A DNA stretch of 64,000 nt from Gordonia terrae (lineage in GTDB: Bacteria > Actinomycetota > Actinomycetes > Mycobacteriales > Mycobacteriaceae): assembly GCF_001698225.1 (NCBI RefSeq), contig NZ_CP016594.1, positions 4,216,001-4,280,000 of the forward strand, read 5' to 3'. A program made the position numbers and the translations under genes. Under the pieces are notes generated by a model. It did not search any database. It was not told the origin of the DNA and saw only the letters and a list, made by a program, of their open reading frames with translations. Positions 59,801 through 64,000 of the stretch are shown here, piece after piece (the stretch's first letter is position 1; every line of letters starts with the position of its first letter).

Positions 59801-61342
59801 TCAGGCGGGAGTCGCGGAGCCCTCGACGGCGAGGGCATCGGCGGGAGGCTCCGGGAAACGTGCTCGCAGCGACGGTTTCGCGAGCTTTCCGGAGAAGGTC
59901 CGCGGCAGCGGTTCATCCAGTGCGACCGCATGTTTCGGCCGCTTGAACTTCGCCAGGGCCTCGCCGGCCACATCGGCGATGTCGGCCACGATCTCGGATG
60001 CCGGTCGCTCGGAGTGGAACACCACCATCGGGACCTCGCCCCACCTGTCGTCCTTGACACCGATCACGGCCAGGTCCACCAGGCCCTCGATGCCGTGCAG
60101 GGCGTTCTCGATCTCGGCGGGATACACGTTCAGGCCGCCCGAGATCAACATGTCCTTGCTGCGGTCGACGATCCGGAGAAAGCCTGCGTCGTCCTTGATC
60201 CCGAGGTCCCCGGTGCGCAACCAGCCGTCGGTCAGGGTCGCCGCGGTCGCCTCGGGTTTGTTCCAGTACTCGCGCAGCACATGCTCACCGCGCACGAGGA
60301 TCTCCCCCACCTCACCCACCGCGGCCTCGTCGTGGGGTTCGCCGATGCGCACGGAGGTTCCGACCAGCGGCAGGCCGGCGAAACCGGGCCGCGTGACCGC
60401 GTCTCGGTACTCCAGCGTGGACACCATCCCGGACGCCTCGGTCAATCCGTAGCACTGCGTCAGCGGGATTCCGTGCGTGCGATAGAAATCGAGGAGATCG
60501 AGGCTGACCGGCGCACCGCCCGTCCCGGCGAAGGTGAATGTCGCGAGCGACCGAGAACCGAAGTCCGGCAGGGTCGTCATCCGCTCCCAGATGACCGGCA
60601 CGGTGGTGGTCGCGGTGATCTGCTCCCGTTCGAGGACGTCCAGAGCGATCTCGGGATCGTATTCCCGGAGCAGGACCATCGTCGCCCCGGGAACGACCAC
60701 CAGCTGCATGAAGATGGACAGCACCGAGCCGGTGTACACCAGCGGCGCCGAGCAGAGCACCCGGTCGCGGGCGGAGAAACCGAAGGTGATCGTCTGCGAG
60801 ATACCCGGCGTCATCGCGTTGCGATGGGTGATGAGCGCGCCCTTCTGCACTCCGGTGGTCCCGGAGGTGTAGCAGATGAACGCCGCATCGTCGGGGTCGA
60901 TGGCGACGACGGGTGCCGGGCCGGCATCCAGGAGCGTGTCGTATGCCGGGAAGGCGCCGCCCTCGATCGAATACGTCTCGAAGTCGAGTTGCCCGCGGGC
61001 GACATCGAGCAGGGGAGCGAACGCGTCCTCGACGACGATCACCCGGGGCGCCGCGTCGATGACCATCGGCGCGAGTTCTCGACCCGTGAGACGGAAGTTC
61101 AGCGGTGCACACACGGCCCCGAGCTTGAGGGTCGCGAGGATCAGGTGGGCGAGCTCGGGCCGGTTGAGCATCATGACCGACACCCGGTCGCCCTTGCCGA
61201 CGCCGCGGGCGGCGAGACCCCGGGCGAGTGCGTCGGTGATCGCGTCGACCTCAGCCCAGGTCTGCCGGGTGTCCCCGAACACGATCGCTTCCTGCTCGGG
61301 CCGCGTTCGTCCCCAGAAGCGGGTCAGGTCCGAGAGATTCAT
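59801..61342 (-). CDS. Acyl-CoA synthetase (AMP-dependent ligase), third short form
   Basis: A 513-residue CoA ligase: CYTSGTTGVQKGALITHRN, QCYGLTEASG, GWLRTGDLG, DRSKDMLISGGLNVYPAEIE and catalytic Lys in FSGKLAKPSLRARF. It is less like the 33692/48562 pair than they are like each other. The ATG at 61342 has AAGGAG 5-6 nt upstream. It is first in an operon continuing through the acid transporter and molybdoenzymes to 50.2 kb, so it probably activates the imported acid. A type II operator lies 77 bp upstream. Confidence 0.93.
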   Translation of the reverse strand: MNLSDLTRFWGRTRPEQEAIVFGDTRQTWAEVDAITDALARGLAARGVGKGDRVSVMMLNRPELAHLILATLKLGAVCAPLNFRLTGRELAPMVIDAAPRVIVVEDAFAPLLDVARGQLDFETYSIEGGAFPAYDTLLDAGPAPVVAIDPDDAAFICYTSGTTGVQKGALITHRNAMTPGISQTITFGFSARDRVLCSAPLVYTGSVLSIFMQLVVVPGATMVLLREYDPEIALDVLEREQITATTTVPVIWERMTTLPDFGSRSLATFTFAGTGGAPVSLDLLDFYRTHGIPLTQCYGLTEASGMVSTLEYRDAVTRPGFAGLPLVGTSVRIGEPHDEAAVGEVGEILVRGEHVLREYWNKPEATAATLTDGWLRTGDLGIKDDAGFLRIVDRSKDMLISGGLNVYPAEIENALHGIEGLVDLAVIGVKDDRWGEVPMVVFHSERPASEIVADIADVAGEALAKFKRPKHAVALDEPLPRTFSGKLAKPSLRARFPEPPADALAVEGSATPA

Positions 61343-61397
61343 TCATACTCCTTCGTCGACGTCGATCCCCCGACCGGCACAGGGGGGTGTGATCCCC

Positions 61398-61412
61398 CTC
61401 ACTCAAAGTGAG
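61398..61412. promoter_or_regulatory. Second palindrome beside the type II site
   Basis: CTCACT-CAA-AGTGAG, a perfect 6-3-6 dyad starting 55 bp upstream of the ligase ATG and ending 6 bp from the type II site. It could be the operator of a different regulator. Confidence 0.35.
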
Positions 61413-61418
61413 ATTAAA

Positions 61419-61431
61419 CTAACACCTTTAG
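61419..61431 (-). promoter_or_regulatory. Type II operator, ligase-transporter-molybdoenzyme operon
   Basis: CTAA-CACCT-TTAG, an exact match. The minus strand reads TTAGTTTAATC, giving TAGTTT as a -10-like hexamer. It is the rightmost type II site. Confidence 0.6.
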
Positions 61432-61544
61432 ATGCTTCGCGCAATGCGGTGCGCCGATCGGCGCAGGCATCTCGGCTCGGTGTCACGGACACGACAATTA
61501 CACCCGCACAACGGTTTTCGTACGGGTGTCAAAGGCGATACGAG

Positions 61545-62798
61545 TCAGCCGGAGTGCACCCGTACACCGGCCGCGGGGACGCGCGGATCCGCCGCGACGG
61601 CGATCTGGGCGTCGTCGTATCCGGCCACCGTCCGCAACACCTCAGGGGTGTCGGCGCCGACGTCCGGCGGAAGTGGCGGAGCGAACTCCTCCCCCGCGAC
61701 ACGCACCGGACTGACGACGAATTCCAGGTCGCCGACCCCGTCGTGATCCACCCGGTAGGTGTTCTTCCTGGCGCGGAAGTGCGGGTCCGCCAACATGTCC
61801 CCGACACTGTTGACCGGTCCGCCGGCGATCTCGTGCTCGAGGAACAACTCGATCCACTCGGCCCGCGTCCGCTGCGCGAAGATCTCGGTCAGTGCCCGCC
61901 AGACCATGTCGGCGCGCGCAGGAGCGCCGTCGTCGGCGGAGGACAGGTCGACGTCGATCAGATCGTCACGGCCGACGGCGCGCAGGAAGTTGCGCCAGAA
62001 CTTCTCGACATGGGACCCGAACAGGACGGCCTCGCCGTCCCTGGTGCGGTATGCCTCGAGCCGCGGCCAGTCGGGCAGTCGCCCATCGGGCAGCCAGGTC
62101 GGCCGCGCGATCGACCGGTCCTTGTTCAGCTCGGCATCGGCAAGGTCCGGCATCCACGCAGCCGCCACATCGATGCCGGCCACCTCCACGTGGCAGCCGA
62201 CGCCGGCGGCGCGAGCCTTCAGCAACGCGGCGAGCAGGCCCATCGCACCGTAGGCACCGAGGGCGTACATCGCGATGGGCGGCGCCGTCGAACCGGCCAT
62301 GCCGGACACCGGCGGTTCGGTCGGGGTTCGCACCTCCCGCAGCCCGGCGTACGCGTCGAAGACGGGACCCCCGGTGCCGAGTGTCCGGTAGGGGCCGTCG
62401 CCGCCCATCCCGGAGACCGTGCACAGCACGATCGCCGGATTCACCTCTCGCAGCGAGTCGTAGCCGACCCCCAGCCAGTCGAGATAACCGCCGCGCATCC
62501 CCTCGACGACCGCGTCGCACTCGCGCGCGAGGTCCAGGAAGGCCTGTCTCCCCTCAGGGCTGCGCAAGTCGAGCGCCACGGACTTCTTGCCACGGTTCCA
62601 GCGCAGATGCATGAAGGCGGGCCCGTCCGGGGACCCGACCGCCCGGGCGCCGCCGACGCGCACCGGATCGCCGAGCGGACCGGCCTCGACCTTGATCACC
62701 TCGGCACCCAGGTCGGCGAGATGGCCACCCACCGACGAAGGCGCCAGCTGGGCCACCTCGATTACCCGAATCCCATCGAGAAGGGAGTACCCACTCAT
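61545..62798 (-). CDS. CaiB/BaiF family III CoA-transferase-like protein lacking the usual Asp
   Basis: A 417-residue CaiB/BaiF-fold protein: LDGIRVIEVAQLAPSSVGGHLADLGAEVIKVEAG at the N-terminus and WNRGKKSVALDL are typical. In family members the aspartyl-CoA Asp sits in the middle before the ..LLAAL.. helix. Here the stretch 165-200 (including STAPPIAMYALGAYGAMG) has no Asp or Glu. It may therefore be a non-canonical or non-transferase member. The start is the ATG at 62798 (MSGYSLLDG) with GAGAGG upstream. It is last in a crotonase-thioesterase-CaiB operon. Confidence 0.87.
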   Translation of the reverse strand: MSGYSLLDGIRVIEVAQLAPSSVGGHLADLGAEVIKVEAGPLGDPVRVGGARAVGSPDGPAFMHLRWNRGKKSVALDLRSPEGRQAFLDLARECDAVVEGMRGGYLDWLGVGYDSLREVNPAIVLCTVSGMGGDGPYRTLGTGGPVFDAYAGLREVRTPTEPPVSGMAGSTAPPIAMYALGAYGAMGLLAALLKARAAGVGCHVEVAGIDVAAAWMPDLADAELNKDRSIARPTWLPDGRLPDWPRLEAYRTRDGEAVLFGSHVEKFWRNFLRAVGRDDLIDVDLSSADDGAPARADMVWRALTEIFAQRTRAEWIELFLEHEIAGGPVNSVGDMLADPHFRARKNTYRVDHDGVGDLEFVVSPVRVAGEEFAPPLPPDVGADTPEVLRTVAGYDDAQIAVAADPRVPAAGVRVHSG

Positions 62799-62808
62799 CG
62801 TCAGCCTC

Positions 62809-63465
62809 TCATGTCTGTGAAGTATCCAGTGTCTGTTCAGGTTTGAGTTCGACCCACAGCCCGTGCACCTCGGCCAGCAGAGTCTCACCCGCAAACATCG
62901 CGCCGCGCATGGTGCGTTTGCGCCCGCACTGTTCCACCAGCTCGGCGGTGAGCGTCAGTTCCGTGTGCAGCGGTGCAGGTGATCGGTAGTCGACGTGGAG
63001 GTACGCCGTCCGGCCCCACGGCCGGCCCGCGCTGTTGGCCAAGCGTGCCAGCAGTTCGTCGAAGATCAGTGGGGTGACGCCGCCGTTCATCGCATATCGT
63101 CCGGAATGGAATCTGCCGATGGTGACCCGTGCGACAGCGGTGGTCTCGGTGACATGGTCGATGTGCAGTGCCGGCGCCAGTGCGTGCCCTTTTCCCGGGG
63201 TCGACCAACGCTTACCCGCGATCTGCTCGTCCTCGTCCACCTCGTGTGGCGACATGAGACGTGCGACCGCGCGGAGTGCCGCAGTGGCTTCGGCGGCCGC
63301 TGTCGGCGTGGGGCGACTACGGGTCACCGCCTCCTGAACCTCCCGAAGCGCCTGCACCATCGACTCGTACTCGTCGTCCCCGCTCGTCGTCGGCCGGAAC
63401 GGATCCGACCAATCCGGTCGCCACGGGTCGGCGTCCGACATCGCTTCGGAGATGGCGTCGGTCAT
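62809..63465 (-). CDS. PaaI-type hotdog thioesterase, copy 2
   Basis: A 218-residue paralogue of the protein at 27258. A helical N-terminal half (ending SPHEVDEDEQIAGKRW) precedes a hotdog domain with GRYAMNGGVTPLIFDELLARLAN and LHVDYRSPAPLHTELTLT. It would hydrolyse an acyl-CoA. The ATG at 63465 follows the crotonase stop by 13 bp and the gene ends 10 bp before the CaiB start, so the three are one operon. The GGV...FDE core matches copy 1. Confidence 0.88.
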   Translation of the reverse strand: MTDAISEAMSDADPWRPDWSDPFRPTTSGDDEYESMVQALREVQEAVTRSRPTPTAAAEATAALRAVARLMSPHEVDEDEQIAGKRWSTPGKGHALAPALHIDHVTETTAVARVTIGRFHSGRYAMNGGVTPLIFDELLARLANSAGRPWGRTAYLHVDYRSPAPLHTELTLTAELVEQCGRKRTMRGAMFAGETLLAEVHGLWVELKPEQTLDTSQT

Positions 63466-63478
63466 GCCGTGTCTCCGC

Positions 63479-64000
63479 TCATTGCTCGGCCGCCGTCCGC
63501 CGAAGCCGGGCGTCGCGGTCGGCGAGACCGGCGAGGCCGGCGACCAGTCCGGCGATCTGGTCCGGGTGCGAGTGCGTTCGCGCAGCAGCGATCTCGCGGT
63601 CGTAGCGCGTCCGCAGATCCAGTCCCGGGCCGTGCTGGAGCAGCGACTTGATCTCCCGAATGCCCTCCGGCGGGAGTTCGGCCAGGCCGGCCGCCGTGTC
63701 GACAGCAGCCGACGACACGCCGCCCTCCTCGACGAACCGGCTCAGGAGTCCGATCCGGTACGCCTCCGCCCCGTCGACGGCCCGCGACGTCATCAACAGG
63801 TCTCGGGCGTGTCCGGCACCGACGACGGAGTCGAGCAACCAGGTGAGGTTGGCGCCGCCGTACCGCGCGGCCGTCACGGCGAACCGGGTGCGCGGGTCTC
63901 CGACGCGGATGTCCGCACACACCGCGAGGATGGTTCCCGCGCCGTGTGCCGTTCCGTCCACGGCGGCGACCACCGGCTTCGGGAACGACCAGAACCGCCA
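63479..64000 (-). CDS. Enoyl-CoA hydratase/isomerase family protein, partial
   Basis: The C-terminal 173 residues of a crotonase-fold protein; the N-terminus lies right of the window. KPVVAAVDGTAHGAGTILAVCADIRVGD is the oxyanion-hole helix. The active-site segment AARYGGANLTWLLDSVVG is atypical and has no Glu at the hydratase positions, so a non-hydratase role is likely. It is the first visible gene of the leftward crotonase-thioesterase-CaiB operon. Confidence 0.88.
   Translation of the reverse strand, partial: WRFWSFPKPVVAAVDGTAHGAGTILAVCADIRVGDPRTRFAVTAARYGGANLTWLLDSVVGAGHARDLLMTSRAVDGAEAYRIGLLSRFVEEGGVSSAAVDTAAGLAELPPEGIREIKSLLQHGPGLDLRTRYDREIAAARTHSHPDQIAGLVAGLAGLADRDARLRRTAAEQ

Noticed and set aside
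4481..61431. KstR- or KstR2-type sterol operators
   Set aside because: The type II dyad is CTAA-N5-TTAG and lacks the AACnnGTT or CAAGnnCTTG cores of those regulators as I know them.
1..64000. Mobile elements, CRISPR arrays, tRNA or rRNA genes, prophage
   Set aside because: No transposase, integrase or phage protein, no regularly spaced repeats, and no cloverleaf or rRNA-like stretch was seen.

Overview
The DNA is GC-rich (mid-60s percent by eye) and comes from a mycolic-acid actinobacterium of the Gordonia/Rhodococcus/Williamsia/Mycobacterium kind. The signs are an mce/yrbE lipid-import operon, an F420-type luciferase-like oxidoreductase, an FprB-like 7Fe-ferredoxin reductase, frequent GTG starts and ATGA gene overlaps, and a dense set of acyl-CoA genes. 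It reads as a chromosomal (or large-plasmid) catabolic region. I saw no tRNA, rRNA, CRISPR array, prophage or insertion sequence.

Layout. (1) 1-4.3 kb: a leftward mce operon (yrbEA-yrbEB-mceA-mceB-mceC, the last cut by the window edge), a likely importer of a hydrophobic substrate. (2) 4.7-29 kb: a cluster with two MpaB/DUF2236-type oxygenases, an aldehyde dehydrogenase, a HAPMO-like Baeyer-Villiger monooxygenase, an alpha/beta hydrolase, a CoA ligase, an alpha-methylacyl-CoA racemase, two LCAD-like acyl-CoA dehydrogenases, crotonases, SDRs, a thioesterase and an APH-type kinase. It also carries two regulators that are each two TetR modules in one chain, and a decayed formate-dehydrogenase-like pseudogene. 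(3) 29-50 kb: further beta-oxidation genes, a classical TetR, two CoA ligases, a frameshifted Rieske oxygenase, an SDR-ferredoxin-P450 operon, a second aldehyde dehydrogenase, two MFS transporters, a hydrolase and an LLM oxidoreductase. (4) 50-64 kb: a leftward run of CoA ligase, AAHS-type MFS transporter and three diverged molybdopterin oxidoreductases with an FprB-like reductase. A crotonase-thioesterase-CaiB operon runs off the right edge.

Regulation. Two palindromes divide the window. An 8-member 7-3-7 element (about CCrwACA-N3-TGTwyGG) sits on promoters only between 6.1 and 29.0 kb, next to the two tandem-TetR genes. A 13-bp element (CTAA-N5-TTAG and near variants, 9 members) sits on promoters from 30.7 to 61.4 kb and also on the mce operon at 4.5 kb. 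In most cases a TANNNT -10-like hexamer lies inside or against the promoter-proximal half-site, which suggests simple repression. The first cluster thus looks like a separately regulated block lying between the mce importer and the rest of its regulon.

Inferred job. The left cluster has the enzymes expected for oxidative cleavage of an isoprenoid-like C=C bond followed by handling of the aldehyde, ketone and methyl-branched acyl-CoA products. The right clusters look built for carboxylic acids taken up by proton symport, activated to CoA thioesters and hydroxylated or dehydrogenated by P450, Rieske and molybdenum enzymes. No substrate can be named from sequence alone.
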